A DNA stretch of 64,000 nucleotides, taken from assembly GCF_000004075.3 (NCBI RefSeq), contig NC_026660.2, forward strand, positions 28,461,498 through 28,525,497, given 5' to 3'. Shown piece by piece: positions 18,925 through 32,869 of the stretch. Each line of letters starts with the position of its first letter. Positions within the stretch are counted from its first letter, which is position 1. Under the pieces are notes generated by a model. The model worked only from the letters and a program-made list of their open reading frames with translations. It ran no database searches and was not told the origin of the DNA. The position numbers and the translations under genes are program-made. The stretch comes from Cucumis sativus. Lineage: Eukaryota; Streptophyta; Magnoliopsida; Cucurbitales; Cucurbitaceae.

Positions 18925-21900
18925 GAAGATTCTATACGTGAATTGGACTTTGTCTATACCAAACACAGGCTTGTTTTTTTATGTCAAAGCAAACAATCGT
19001 AAGGAATTTTCCTTCTGAAAGTATGAATTGATTTTAAGAAATGCATGAACTGATTCAAAAACATGAGTTCTAAAGAAGAATGATAATTGGATGTGGATTT
19101 TCATGAATCAATGGTAGCAAGGACGAAGACCCAAAAGAAAAACTTAGCAGAAAAAACACATAGAACAGTTTTCCGCGTCAAGTATTAGCACCTCTTGTAT
19201 AGTTAGGCAAATGTTCATGAAAAGACGGGGAACATATCAGAGAAAAAGCCAACCCTAAAGATAGAACTTGGGATTTCATGGCTACAGGGAGTGGAATCAA
19301 AGGGAGAAGAAAAAAAGGAAAGAAGAAAGGAAAATTTTGGAGGTAGAGGAGAGAAAAGGGTCTGATTTTCACGGTTCTGTATGATGATATGGAGAAGGAT
19401 TAGGTCGTTTGGCAGTAGAAAGACAATGAAAAAGTGCAGATAGTTCAGAAGCGTCTCGTGATTTGGCGTCTCTTTGATCAAAAGTCGAACTTTTTAAAGA
19501 AGGAACCGCTTTATTTGTTCTTCTTTTTTCAACTGAATCCAGCTCCTCTGTTTCTGTTTCATTTCCCATCATCAATGCTAAGTGGCCGAAGTGGCAAAGT
19601 CTCAATGGATTAGCTTTCAACTCTTAAGAGAAAATAAGCATATATGCCAATACCAATCTTTTATCCCTTAAAAAAAACAAAACAAAACAAAATAATAATA
19701 AAAAAAAATACCCACATTTTTTCTACAAGTGGCAGGCACACGTGGGCCAGGCTAAAGTGAAAAAGCGACCATCTGAGCCGAGTCAATAGTGAAGAACATG
19801 GAGGTCTGTAGCTTAATGCAATGGAGATTAGATCCTGTGGTTCTTAGTTAGTGCTTGTCAAATCCTTATTCTGTTAGCTATTGTTTACAACAACCGTGAT
19901 TTGTGTACTTTGATTGCAATTCTTGCAATTACTTGTCTGTTGTTATTGCATTCGTCGTTTTTTTTCTGGGTTTAATCATATTCATAGTTTTGTACTAAAG
20001 TTGTCAGTAGCCAATGTTGTATTGTTATTTAATAACTTGTTTTGAAATTCCTTTAACACTTTCTTCTGCTGGACTGCTCGTCTCCTTTGATTGTGGGACT
20101 CATTCTTTACTTTGTTCCATAGCTTTTGAATGTTTGAATTTTTTTGTTTATTCTAACTTATCTTTTTACTCACCCTTCGCCTTCAAATAAAAGTCGCTGT
20201 TATTTATTTGCTTTTTTTTAAATATTAATTTGTGAAAAGTCTCTTGAGTACTCTGGCTTGATGCTTCAATTATTTTCAATAGTGTAGTCTTTGTTAAATA
20301 TGTTAAATAACATGTGGTTTCATCCCAAAATCAATTCACAAACCTGTCAACTTTGATTTTCTAACCATATGGATTTTGCAAATTAATAGTGTTAAAATAT
20401 TTTAATTAAATAACAACTCAGACAAGTTCTTCCAGTCAAACCACGAAATCAAACCTATGAAATAAAACATTAAAACAAAGCAAATTGAAAAAAAAAAAGA
20501 TCAATGATTAGGGGAATAATGTATGTATCATATTGTGTACCAAAATGTGTGGAGAGGACTGTGGCAATAACATAGGAATTATGTTCTGTATTGCAAATAA
20601 TTTTGTCACAGTTGAATAGCATAAGTTTAGAACATGTGTGAAAAAGGGTGTTGGCCCAATCACTTTTGATACATTTTTTGAAAGGTAAGCAGCGTCTATA
20701 TTCATCGTTTTTGTTTGATAGCAATCTATGAAGCTCATTTTTTGTGGAGACCTGTAATTCGATGATATATATCAATATCGATGTCCAACTCGGAAAAGTA
20801 CGAGTCCTTTTTTTTCTCTCTCTCATTAGTATTATTATATATTAAAATAAAATAAAACAATATTCCAAGAAGTTCTGCCATTTTATTCGAGGGGATTGAA
20901 TTTGAGTTTTGAAAAAGGAGTTGGGCAACACTAAAGCCCATTAGGCAGGCTTAGGCCCAAGGGAACCCTTGGAGTGTGCAAGTCTTAAAGCAAGAAGATG
21001 GTCTCGTGGTCGGAGTAGATGGGTACACTGAGTTTGGTTTAACATTAGAGAAAATGGTTGTGTCGAACTCATTAGTTGGAGACCTCTGAAACCACAATAA
21101 CTCAACCTATGCTAGCACCATGAGCACTGTACATAACTCAAGTGAATGCCATGCCATCACTTCAATAAATATTCTCATTCTACCACCTCATGATTTATCA
21201 CTTTAACCATCAAGACATTGGAGTGTACTGGATTTGGTATCGAGCTAGCGTGAGTTCTCTAATAGGTTCATCAAACTAAAGCAAAAGAAAAGAAAAGAAA
21301 AGAAAACGGTTGGACTTGTTCATATTCTACAAGAGTAGGATAGAAAGGTTCTTTATTTCATTCTTAAAATGAGAGTTAGGATGGATGTTCATTTAATGAT
21401 AAATTATCTCTTGTGCTGCCTTAAAAAAAAGGAAGTATTTGTGCATATGGGTTTTACAATATTTATGGAAATGTATTGAAAGGAAATACCAGCTAAGTGC
21501 TCCTTATATCTTTTAATCATTGGTTGACATAAATAATAATAATAATGGGAAAGTTTTGACTTGAAGTGAGAATTGTTGATTCACATAATTAATTGTTGAT
21601 GTTGATTGACTAGTATTACACCATGAATTTATGGACTATACAACAATTTGAGATGATTTAAACAGTTATTGATTGATGTATTCTTAATGCTATATTAGAT
21701 ACTTTTTATACTGTGACTCAATTTTAGCTTTGTTAATGTTAAATTACCTAAATTTTAAACACTGTGCTTATATCACAATGGACCGCATTAAAGTTCACAT
21801 TTATTATAGAGAAATCACTTATCATGAATTGATGAAGCCCGGAACACAAATGCATATTCTTTCGAAATTATAATAATTAAAAATTATATTTTGATATTTT

Positions 21901-22780
21901 TTAACATTAATACAACAAAATTTGGGTCATTGGTATAAATATATTATCTATCAAGTTATCAACTCTCACTAATTAATTTTCATCTCCTGTGATAAAATTA
22001 TTTATTTAAACAAAAAATTGTATTAATCTCTTTTTTGTTCATCCATAAAAAAGTTATTTAAATCATTGCAATTCACCATTTCTTTGTATCCTATGTAACA
22101 TAATGGGAAAAAATTTATGTGCATGATGAAGACGTATTGAGGTATTGAAATTGGTAGCCAAATATTAATACATAAACAAGTTCGAAATAAATAAGGAGGA
22201 CCCCAACTCCAAACAATTGCACGTTAACAATCAAAAACTTAGAAAAATTTTAATCCACATGTCCTACAAATTCATGTCAATAATATACTATTCTATGATG
22301 TCCATTGGAACATCGAAACAACTATATATACCCACACTCTTCTTATGTACCACTGTTCCATAACATATTTCAAATGCACAATATTGTAATATTAAATTAC
22401 ATTACATTGAAAAATATTTTGTCGAAACGTTTTTAAACTTGTGTGAAATCAAACAGACCATTACGCACACTTATCCCGAACTTCATTTCCTAAACTAACA
22501 TATTTACTATATGACTTGTAACTTAACTCAACACTCCAACAAATCCCCTTTTAACTTAAGTTTTACATTGAAACTGTGAACCACAATTACCGCCTGAGGT
22601 GAATCTTAGTAGTAATTAAAAGTGAAAAGGTAAATGGAAAATGTAGTGAGGATGAAAATGTAGTTTTTGTTTTCATTAATATATTTCATAGCAAAAATTA
22701 ATTACTCACATGTCGGTGGTTGATTAAAAAAAAAAAAAAAAGAAAAATGAATTTGGAGCATACGAAATTGAAATAATAAA
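18925..22780. other. Upstream region of HT1 and intergenic DNA
   Basis: 19200-19620 looks like HT1 leader and proximal promoter (read on the minus strand). 19740-19745 holds CACGTG. From 20000 on the DNA is A/T-rich; GGCCCA-type boxes occur near 20930-20960. An (AAAAG)n run lies at 21281-21306. No supported gene. Confidence 0.4.
19369..19572 (-). other. 67-codon open frame upstream of HT1, possible leader uORF
   Basis: An ATG-started minus-strand frame (MMGNETETEELDSVEKRRTN...) lies about 450 bp upstream of the HT1 start. Its composition is more mixed than the flanks and C/T-rich sequence follows it on the same strand, as in a leader. It resembles no family I know. It may be a uORF in a long HT1 leader or chance. 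Confidence 0.25.
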
Positions 22781-22810
22781 ACGGATATTCAACGGAGTTT
22801 AGAGGTTTCA

Positions 22811-22985
22811 ATGAGTAGAGAAAAGGAGTTTGGTTGGCCGCTGATCTCTCCACAAAGATGAAAGATGGCGAAATCATGAGCGTTGGAATGAATAAGGAAG
22901 AGTCTACATCCGCAAGTAGCGAAATCAAAGGCCCACGGAAGTCCAGCGAAATTTGGAAGCATTACGAGTCTCTTACACATAGGTA
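22811..22985 (+). other. Unassigned possible exon
   Basis: A short region of more balanced composition in A/T-rich DNA. On the plus strand an ATG at 22858 opens a frame through MKDGEIMSVGMNK and KSSEIWKHYESLTHR, ending at a GTAGG that could be a donor or a stop. On the minus strand a 63-codon ATG frame (22789-22980) reads MCKRLVMLPNFAG. Neither matches a family with certainty; RKSSEIWKHYE faintly recalls the start of a BED zinc finger. It may be the remnant of a gene. Confidence 0.2.
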
Positions 22986-23272
22986 GGAGGGGGTGGTGAC
23001 GTGGACGTGAGATCTACCACTTCAAAGCACCAAGGGTCCCACGTGGCTACGATATTTAAATTTAGAAGAAAATGAGAAAAAGGGAAGATCTGAACCGTTG
23101 AATGGAAGTTGGAAATGATCCAAAATGGGCCCAATATGGAATTAACACAAGAAGACGGATTTTAAAATTGGGGGCCCAATTAGAAAAAGAAAGAAAGAAA
23201 GAAGGAAGAGGGGTGGGGGTTTAAGAATGGAGAGAGTGGGGAGATGGTGTAGAGAGGATGGATAAAGGAAGA

Positions 23273-23310
23273 GGGTGGGGGGTTTGGGTTTGGGTTTGGG
23301 TTTAGGGTTT
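23273..23310 (+). repeat. Telomere-like GGGTTT tract, G-quadruplex prone
   Basis: Several GGGTTT units end in a TTTAGGG of the plant telomere type. The run gives more than four G3 tracts with 3-4 nt loops on the plus strand. It lies about 30 bp upstream of an ATG at 23339, so it may act as a telo-box-like element in a leader. Confidence 0.8.
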
Positions 23311-23338
23311 GAAAGAAAGTGATTTAGATTTAGAAGAG

Positions 23339-23428
23339 ATGGGGTCAGGGGATAAAGCTAATTCCAGCCTTGTTATTTATGGTGGTGGGGGAGTGTCTCG
23401 TCTGGATGACGTTCCTCGTTTGGTTTCT
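23339..23428 (+). other. Possible orphan first exon
   Basis: ATG at 23339 opens MGSGDKANSSLVIYGGGG and VSRLDDVPRL, with balanced codon use, after a G-rich leader with a telomere-like motif. After CGTTTG the sequence becomes T-rich (GTTTCTTTTTG), as at a donor. No matching downstream exon was found before the next gene at 25568. It could be a leader fragment, a broken gene or an exon of a long transcript. Coordinates of the right end are approximate. Confidence 0.25.
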
Positions 23429-25089
23429 TTTTGTTTGGCTAACATTTCTTACCTCCTTCCTCCCATCTTTCTTCTTTCTCTCCTCCATTTTTCTCTTTTA
23501 TTTTTCAACTCTCATTTCTATTCATTTTTTTAGTTTATTTTATATGATAAACAATAATTACTTCATCTGCCTTTTCAACTTTCTAAAAGTCTCATTTTAA
23601 AACCTCTATAACCAAAAACATCTTTTCTTCATATATATAATTAAGGATTACAAAAGGTAGTCAGTATTTAATACAACCCTTTTCTTAATCCACTTTTTTT
23701 TTTCTAGTCCAATTTTATACAAAGCTTTGTGTTTGGTGAGATTCATTAGTGTTGCTTTGATGAAATATTTGGACATGACCTTTATCAATAATAAATGATG
23801 AATGATGAATTCAGTAAAAACTAAACCACATTGGTAAAAATTAAATTGATACACTTGTTGTCTAAAAACAAAAGAAGTGTAGAAGAAATAACACTTTTTT
23901 TTGTTATGAGTTTTGAGGTTGTTATTACAAGTATACTCAATGGATTGAAACATGTGTTCTCAATTAAATATATTATTGAATTAAGTGACATGTTTCAATA
24001 TATTCTAGTGTGCGTATTTTACAAATAAATGTTCATTTTCTTTTGATCCATGTGTACAAAATTTAGTACAACTGCATATATAATTAAAAACTAATAATAC
24101 AATTAGAAATATATAGAACATATTATAAGTTGTGATTGAAAAGTTCGGTAAAAATGTTCCAATCACCTTTCCGATTTAAAATTACAAAGACCAAAACATA
24201 GTATAACGATTGAAGTGAATAAAAGTAAATAACGTAAGCAAAGAATAGGCATTTTAAAAACAGAAGCATGTAACCAAGTTTTCCAAGTGAACGTTATCAT
24301 CACTAGTAACTTGGGCTATACATTTCAATGATTTTTATTTTTTGTAGTCAATAAATTACTGAATGCATCTAAACGAATAACAAAAATACAATATTTATAT
24401 TAATAATTTTTTTTGTTTTCTTTTAAATAACAATAATAAAATCACTAAAAAATTTATCTTACAGTGAAATTACAAGTTTCTAATTCAAAAAATTCATATA
24501 TTACGGATTTAAACTCTCAACTTTGATTGAAGAGAGAGAGAGAGAGAGATTACAACACTAATAAGCAAAAGAGTTAAAAAGTTTTGAAAACTCCATAAAG
24601 CATGTTATTGAAATTTGTATATGGAAGGGAAAGTGTATATTTTAAAATCAATTGAAGGCTTTCCATTTGTTGCAGAACATTCGTGTTCTTTTAAAAGAAA
24701 AACAAGTGAATAAATAATCAAACTTTTAAACATCACTTTTCAATATGTATAATATATAATTTGATGATGGTTTACCCCTTTTTTTCCCTGAATGAGTGAA
24801 TAGAGAAGGTGGAATGGACGAAGAATCTTACACAGTTAACCACTTTGTTTGATTTGATCCAAACCTTTTTTCTTTTAATTTTCTGAAGGAAAATGACAAT
24901 TATAAAACATTTCCCAACTCTTTTATTCATTCATCCCTACTTTCTCAATTTTAAAAAGAAAAAGAATATGTTAATATTAATTAATTAATATTCTAATGCT
25001 TCTCCACACTTTCTAAAATTAAAAATATTAAGAACCAGAAAACACCAACACAGTCAATATATAATTTCAAGGGTTTGGGTTTTTCTTAC

Positions 25090-25095
<6 letters not shown>

Positions 25096-25125
<30 letters not shown>
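25096..25125. repeat. (AT)15 microsatellite
   Basis: Uninterrupted AT dinucleotide run, likely length-variable. Confidence 0.95.
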
Positions 25126-25127
<2 letters not shown>

Positions 25128-25434
25128 CAGCTGTATAACATTGTAAAAGATAAAATTCAGAATTCAGTTCACAGCTCAAAATTCTCGACAAAAACACCCA
25201 TCTTTTATTTTTTATTTTTAAAATTTTGAAGAACAGAAAGTGATAAACATAATTATGATTATTGTCTTCTATTTTCATGAAATTTTTTTAAAAAAGAAAA
25301 ATTAAAACAGAAACTGTAAACAGTCGACCGTGAGAAAGAATCTAATCTAAACATCCACCCGCCCGCCCGACGCCTTCAATTTCATCATTTTACTTCAAAT
25401 TACAATAGCCCCATTTTCGTCATTTTACCCATCT

Positions 25435-25490
25435 CCCCCCCCCCCCTTTCGCTCCAACTCCATTACTGTCTTCTTCTTCTTCTTCTTCTT
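25435..25490 (+). repeat. C12 run and (CTT)7 microsatellite in the SHOU4-like leader
   Basis: A homopolymer of 12 C at 25435-25446 and CTT repeats at 25470-25490, about 80-130 bp before the ATG. C/T-rich microsatellites are frequent in plant 5' leaders. Confidence 0.9.
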
Positions 25491-25567
25491 CATCTCTAAT
25501 TCCATCTTCTTCACCAACATTCACTCACTTCCACTTCACTCTTTCCATCCCCAATTCCTTTCCATTA

Positions 25568-28500
25568 ATGGGTTCTCGAATTCCATCTCACCAGCTCAGT
25601 AGCGGTCTCTATGTCTCCGGCCGCCCCGAGCAGCTCAAGGAGCGTCCCCCTACAATGGGCTCACGCGCCGTCCCTTACACCGGTGGAGACATTAAGAAAT
25701 CCGGCGAGCTTGGTAAAATGTTTGACCTCCATCTCGTTGATTCCCCAACTTCTGCTCCTCCTCCTTCTAAATCCTCTCGCCCTTCCTCTTCTTCTCAGCA
25801 CAACAGTGGATCGGTGCGATCCGGCCCTAATTCCGGTCCTGTTACTAAACACTCTAATTCCGGTCCAATCTCCAAGAAATCTTCCGGCCCGATTTCCCTC
25901 CAGCCTACTGGCCTCATAACCTCCGGCCCTATGATGGGATCCGGTTCTCTTGGATCCTCCGGTAGCGTCGGTGGAGGACGGCGCTCCGGTCCTCTGGAAC
26001 AGACGGCGTCCTCTGGGAAAACCATGTATGGGTCTGCAGTTACGAGCTTAAGTGAGGATGTGAAAATAGGGTTCAAGGTTTCGAAGGCGGTGGTTTGGGC
26101 TTTTCTTGTGATTTTAGTCACTGGTTTGTTGGTAGGTGGGTTTCTGATGGTGGCGGTGAAGAAGCCGATTATTCTGGTGGCGGCGGCGGGGCTTTTGGTG
26201 CCGGCGGTGGTGGTTGTTCTGTGGAATATAGCTTGGGGAAAAAAGGGATTGATAGGGTTTGTGGGAAGGTATCCGGACGCTGAGCTCAGAGGTGCTATTG
26301 ATGGACAGTACGTGAAGGTCACCGGGGTAATTTCCTCTCTCGCTTTCAGATTATTATAATGACAATTTTCTTATATATAAAAAAAAAATTAAAAGTAATG
26401 ACTCGTCAAATTGATTAATCATCCTATGTTTTATGGCTAATCATGGAGCATTTTCCCTCTTCAATCTTGATGCAACTTTCCTCTTGTATTATGCCACAGG
26501 ATTGAATAGTCAATACGATGCTGACTGTTTGACAATATTATACTTTAGTTTAATATAAAACAAAATTATTAAAATTGTATAGGGTTCTAAATTTGAGGGT
26601 CGGTGGTCGGACAAAATCAATCTAAATCTTTGACGAGGAATCCAAATTTGGCCTTTATTATCTTCATGGAGAATATAACTTATATTTTATTTGGGTTTGT
26701 ATGATTGTTAGTAAAGGCTTCATTTAGATTTCCAGCAAATCTGTATTTCTTTTGTAATCTTAACCTTTGTTTTTGTCAGTTTTCAATCAAAGGAAACTTC
26801 TTTGAGGTTCTGTAGAATTTTATGAATTTCTTAAATCCTAGCTTTCTCAGCTAACTGATAAATCTTATCTTTGAAATTTCACTTGTTAACTAGTTATACA
26901 CTCTCCTAACTAATAGGCACTCTCTATTTGTAGAAGTGGAAGAGATTAGTTTTAAGTATTTTTGGATTTGGAGAGTTCAAAAATATAGTCTTCTCAGTCC
27001 ATATCTGGTTGTTGGTCACCATCTGGTGACTTTAAGTCAAATTATTTAGACTTATTGATGAAAATAAACCTAAAGAAAATGTCACTTTAATTAGTTCACA
27101 TCACATCAATCACATATATTTTCAGGTGCAATATAGATTAGTAGATAGGCTTTAGCTGTTATCGACCTTGATTAGCAATTAACTTTCAGCCATACATGAT
27201 ACATTCACATCCTCTTATGAACCCCTGCAACTCTACTTTGAACCCAATCATCCATCAACCAACCTCCTTGAATGACGAAAGCCAAACGTGAAAGTTGAGA
27301 GACTAAATCTATAATTCAACCAAAATGGAACCAAATTGTTTAGGCATATGGCAATATTTATTGGGTTGTTGAAAAACTACTACAAGCCCAAGTCGATCAA
27401 ACTTTTATCAATAATTTCATTAAACTGATTTGGACAATCACGGGTTGAAGAAACCTAACTTGCGTCCACTTTTTGACTATGGTTGATCGTGGGGTTTGGA
27501 ATTTGTTAATTTGTTTTTAAGAAATTGAGTATTATATTTATCATTTTCTCTTGTAGGTCGTAACTTGCGGTAGTATTCCTCTAGAGTCGTCCTACCAGAA
27601 AGTAGGTAGGTGCGTTTACGTGTCTACAGAACTATATGAATATAAAGGATGGGGTGGAAAGCCTGCAAATCCTAAACACCGCTGCTTTTCATGGGGATCG
27701 AGATATTCTGAGGTCAGTACTCTTCATACCAACTTGTTTTTCATTACTTCTCGCAACTTGATGGATGATTTATGGCTATTAGTTTACCTCACTTAGGTTT
27801 GTTGTGTTAATTTCTGGTTTACTCAGTAAATTTTTCTTTGACTGAGATGGTTAGAAAACTTGAAATAGAGCATCATGTAGCAATAATGCACATCATTACA
27901 TCTCTTGTCAAGTGCACATGCTTTCTGGACTGATGTGTTTTGTTTATGATGGCTGAATGCCATACACTTTCTTTATAAATTCTTCTTGAATCGACTTACC
28001 ACAGATTCATACAGCATGTATACACCATTACCAAAACTTGTCTGTTTCTTCAGCATATACGATGAGTTGTAATGGGTTGGTTTTTGCACATCTAATACAG
28101 AGATATGTAGCTGACTTTTACATATCAGACTTCCAATCTGGATTAAGAGCATTGGTGAAAGCAGGCTATGGAGCTAAGGTTGCTCCATTTGTCAAACCCT
28201 CTACTGTTGTCGATGTGACGAAAGAAAACCGAGACTTGTCTCCAACTTTTCTACGCTGGCTAGCTGATCGCAAACTGTCAAGTGACGATCGCGTAATGCG
28301 CCTTAAAGAAGGGTATTACACAATTCACTACAATATGATCAGAATGTCATTTCTGTTGCTTATATTCACAGATGAAACCTGATTACTGCTTCACCATTTT
28401 CAGGTATATCAAGGAAGGAAGCACAGTGAGTGTCATGGGGGTTGTTCGACGACAGGATAACATACTCATGGTAGTTCCATCGACAGAGCCTGTGTCAACA

Positions 28501-28596
28501 GGATGTCAATGGGCTCGGTGCCTCCTTCCAACCTATGTTGAAGGCTTAATAGTAACATGTGACGATAATCAAAATGCAGATGTGGTTCCCGTGTAG
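25568..28596 (+). CDS. SHOU4-like membrane protein (At1g16860/At1g78880 family)
   Basis: Family once labelled ubiquitin-specific protease C19-related, for which I see no protease motif. The Arabidopsis members, SHOU4 and SHOU4L, are reported to limit exocytosis of cellulose synthase. Exons: 25568-26326, 27557-27712, 28101-28312, 28404-28596, GT..AG and in frame, 439 aa. The N-terminal 160 residues are Ser/Gly/Pro-rich and disordered, with recurring SGP motifs (SGPNSGP, NSGPISKKSSGP). Two adjacent hydrophobic helices follow at about 174-197 and 200-222, separated by a short KKP turn. The C-terminal part carries the VKVTGVVTCGSIPLESSYQ block, the GWGGKPANPKHRCFSWGSRYSERYVADFYISDF block and a conserved RRQDNILMVVPS segment. 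The hairpin topology would place both soluble ends on one side of the membrane. The start is supported by its C/T-rich leader. Role in cellulose is by homology only. Confidence 0.9.
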
Positions 28597-31500
28597 ATAT
28601 ATCCCATAGTTTCATGCCAAAGTTCTCTGAGTAAACACCATCCCAAGGATGTGAGAATGAATTCCACGAATTACATATGCCACTTTTATTTTCCAAGTTA
28701 AGTCTATGCAAAAAAAAAAAAAAAGAATTGTATGTAAGGTTGGCCTAGAAGCTGCAAATCAAAAGAATGCAGAAAGACCAGATAATAAACAAGTATTATC
28801 TGTTGTCTATGGAGTTGTTGTGCATCATCAAGTCTCCAAGATACCAATTGAGTCTATGAAGCCAGAAAACTCTATTCCTTAGCATAATCTTCATGTATTT
28901 TATTTTTGACTGATTATATTATGTACATAAAACCCAGTTCCTAAGGGAAAATCCCACGTGAGTCTGTATTTTTAAGCTTTATTTTAGCTGAAATGCCTTG
29001 ATATATTATTGATCTTAAATCAATCGCAAACTTTCTTAAATGCGAATGTATCAACATTCCAAATTCCAAATTCTTCTAGCTGCGCATTGCTTGCACTCTT
29101 GCCAAATCTAATTTCTAAAATTTGATCGTCACAAATGAAGATCATAATCGTACCAGACGATTGCAAGCATCAGATTCAGCTCAAACAGATCCAACTAGTC
29201 CGACTAAGATCAAACAAATGAAATAATTCAGATAAAGAAAACGATTTCGATGTCGGTAATATGATCTTGAATATATATATATTTAAAAAAAGAATGGAAC
29301 ATCCACCAAATTAATAACAAAATCTGTTTTTAAGATACTCGAAGATGATAACAGGGAAATCGCACTAGGGTTTAGGCCGGCTGAAAAGCATAACAAGAGA
29401 GAAATTATCCAAGAATCAAAATCAAGAGAAAGATTTTATTTAGTAAAGAAAAATGTGGACGAGCAACAATCGAATCGCCAACCGATAAAAAAATGACGAC
29501 TGAAACGATATCTCGGCCTTCGCTATACCTCACTGTTCTTGGCGGCGGAAGAGATAATCAATGATCTCAAGCACCGTTTCATATGAGAACAGAGGCTTTT
29601 GGTCCTTCAAAACAGAAAACGAAAGAATTTCTTTTTTTAAAAAAAAAAAAAATCAAGGAGAGGATGAAGAAATGTGGGAGAACTGAAATAAAAGAAAACG
29701 AAACTAAAAGAAAAAAAATTGGCCATGGCGACACTGCAGGCCCCCCTCCATTTGAGCTTCTGTTTTGTTAATGGCTGATTCGTATGAATTTATAGTGGCT
29801 ATCTTCATTCCAATTGCGGCGTCAACTTCAAAGCTTCCAAGTTCCGTTGCAAAACCCTAGCACATCTTTCGTCCGTTAATTACATTCCTGCCCTTCTCTC
29901 GTTACGACGAGTCGATGGCAACGTTACGACGTGTCGGCTGATTCCTGTATTAACTAAATATGATTTAAAGCATTTTTCGGTGTGCAAACTTCTATCATTG
30001 TCTTATGAATTAGTTGATGTATTGTTTATTATAAAATGTTTACCAGTTTTTTCTCATTTTCTTCCTTACTATCTACTAAATTCTGTATCACACTATTTCT
30101 CAATACAAGTTTAAAACCATCTATTGTGTAGCCTTTCATCTCTAGGTCAATTGATGGTCAAATAAATCACCTCTTAATGTAATCTTTTAAATTCAGCAAA
30201 ATTAATCCAAATATTTATAAATTACTGTTTGTGTCTATATATAATAGTGTAGTTCATGATATTTTTTTATATCCATAAATACCAATAATATTTATCTTCT
30301 CCGCACACAACCTTTGAAATGGAAACTGCAGAGTTGGGTTCAAATTTTAATCAATGCTTTGAAATTTGAATGATGTTTGTTTATGAGTAATAATGCCTCT
30401 TCTCAATTTCTTATTGCAACAAATGCTTTTCGAATCACCCTTTACTACTTTTTTTCCTATTTCCCATTTCATTTCTACATTTAGAAATGAGCTTCTCACC
30501 AAAGGATAACCATGAAAGTAGTGTCACCTAAACGTTGCACTCCTCCCGTTTGAAAAAATAAAAAACTCTTGTATAGATTAAGTTATGAGCTTACAAGACA
30601 TAAATGAGTTAATCTTCTTGTTGCCAACAAATTTTTAGTTCTAATATTGATAACCACTTTTATTTTTTTATTTTTTTTTTGATATCCAAGTTTATTTTCT
30701 CTTCATTGTTTTGCCATGTATAATTCCAAAAAAAGTTTTTTTTTTCCCTTAAATTAGTTTTAAATTTTAGCTTGATCTTCAAAACATTGGTAAAAGGTAG
30801 ATATTATAGATGGAAATTATTAGGTTGGATGAGTGTTTATAATATTAATTTTTTAAAACAAAAAAAAAATGAATCTATTACTAAATGGGGTCTAAAATCT
30901 CAACATCTCACTTTTAGAATTATCACCAAAATCTCATTTCAAATAGAAATGGTCTATATATCCATTGTCACCTTATATATAGATATATATATATATATAC
31001 ACGTTAGACTTTCTTTAACTAACAGTGAGATTTTAATTCCATTCTCGGTATTTTGATTCAGTAAGATAGGGAAGTTATTCCATGAAAGTCATACCATTTT
31101 TAAATCTACATTAACTCAACTCTTATTAAGATTCCCTCAATAACTTTTCAATTTGGGTGTCTTTCTCTCTCTCCTTTTTAAACCTTTTTCCATTTTTATG
31201 CTCTTTCTTGCTTCATTATTTTTCATGCCCTCAACTGGGATTTATGTCTTTTCTGCTTTAAACACCCAAGTGGGTAAATATTTTATATTATGCCCCTAAC
31301 ATTTGTAGATTTCTAAGTAAGAGAAAAAAAAAAAAAAAAACGATACAAGGTTGTATACAAAGTAAGTCTATTTTCCATTCTGAATAAAAACCAGAAACAT
31401 AAAGACACACATATTTATTATTTTAAGTTAACTATATTACCTAGAAAGAGAAACCCTTCATATTGCTCCCAAACCACTATCATAATATGTTTTAAGAAGT

Positions 31501-31652
31501 AAAATAAAAATACAGACTAAACACTGTTCCCCAACACCCAAACATTATATCATATCACTAATGTACCACTAAAATTTGTTCCTGGTTTCTTTTGTAATAA
31601 TAAAAACACCCACAATTAATCCAAATCCTTTTTTAAAATTTGTTTTCACTTT
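28597..31652. other. Intergenic between SHOU4-like and ACC oxidase genes (convergent)
   Basis: Starts with the SHOU4-like 3' flank (an A-rich run near 28710). The right end is the ACC oxidase 3' flank. In between, 29340-29940 is more balanced in composition and may hold a small minus-strand gene (see 29530-29604). The rest is A/T-rich with short low-complexity frames only. Confidence 0.4.
29530..29604 (-). other. Possible terminal exon of an unidentified minus-strand gene
   Basis: On the minus strand a T-rich tract ends in TTTTGAAG, a possible acceptor, and is followed by 24 codons (DQKPLFSYETVLEIIDYL then FRRQEQ) and TGA. The amphipathic, protein-like sequence and the more balanced local composition suggest coding. 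Upstream, toward 29940, the minus strand has ATGTGCTAGGGTTTTGCAAC, like a leader. I could not find the connecting exon or recognise the protein. Confidence 0.25.
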
Positions 31653-32807
<1,155 letters not shown>

Positions 32808-32869
32808 TGTTTCTCTCTAGAACTTATTGTAATTCTGCTGAGTGTGTTGTGGGAGATGGAAATGGATGG

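Larger units (their letters stand above)
23530..25567. other. Intergenic upstream of the SHOU4-like gene
   Basis: A/T-rich with simple repeats: (AG)n at 24531-24549 and (AT)15 at 25096-25125. From about 25350 the sequence is C/T-rich, including C12 at 25435-25446 and (CTT)7 at 25470-25490, typical of a plant 5' leader. Confidence 0.5.

Noticed and set aside
18925-18966. 14-residue N-terminal extension of HT1
   Set aside because: It starts at GTG; the ATG at 18924 gives the expected N-terminus.
25795-26322. 175-codon minus-strand frame opposite the SHOU4-like gene
   Set aside because: Antisense shadow of a Ser/Gly/Pro-rich coding exon whose plus-strand splicing and family match are clear.
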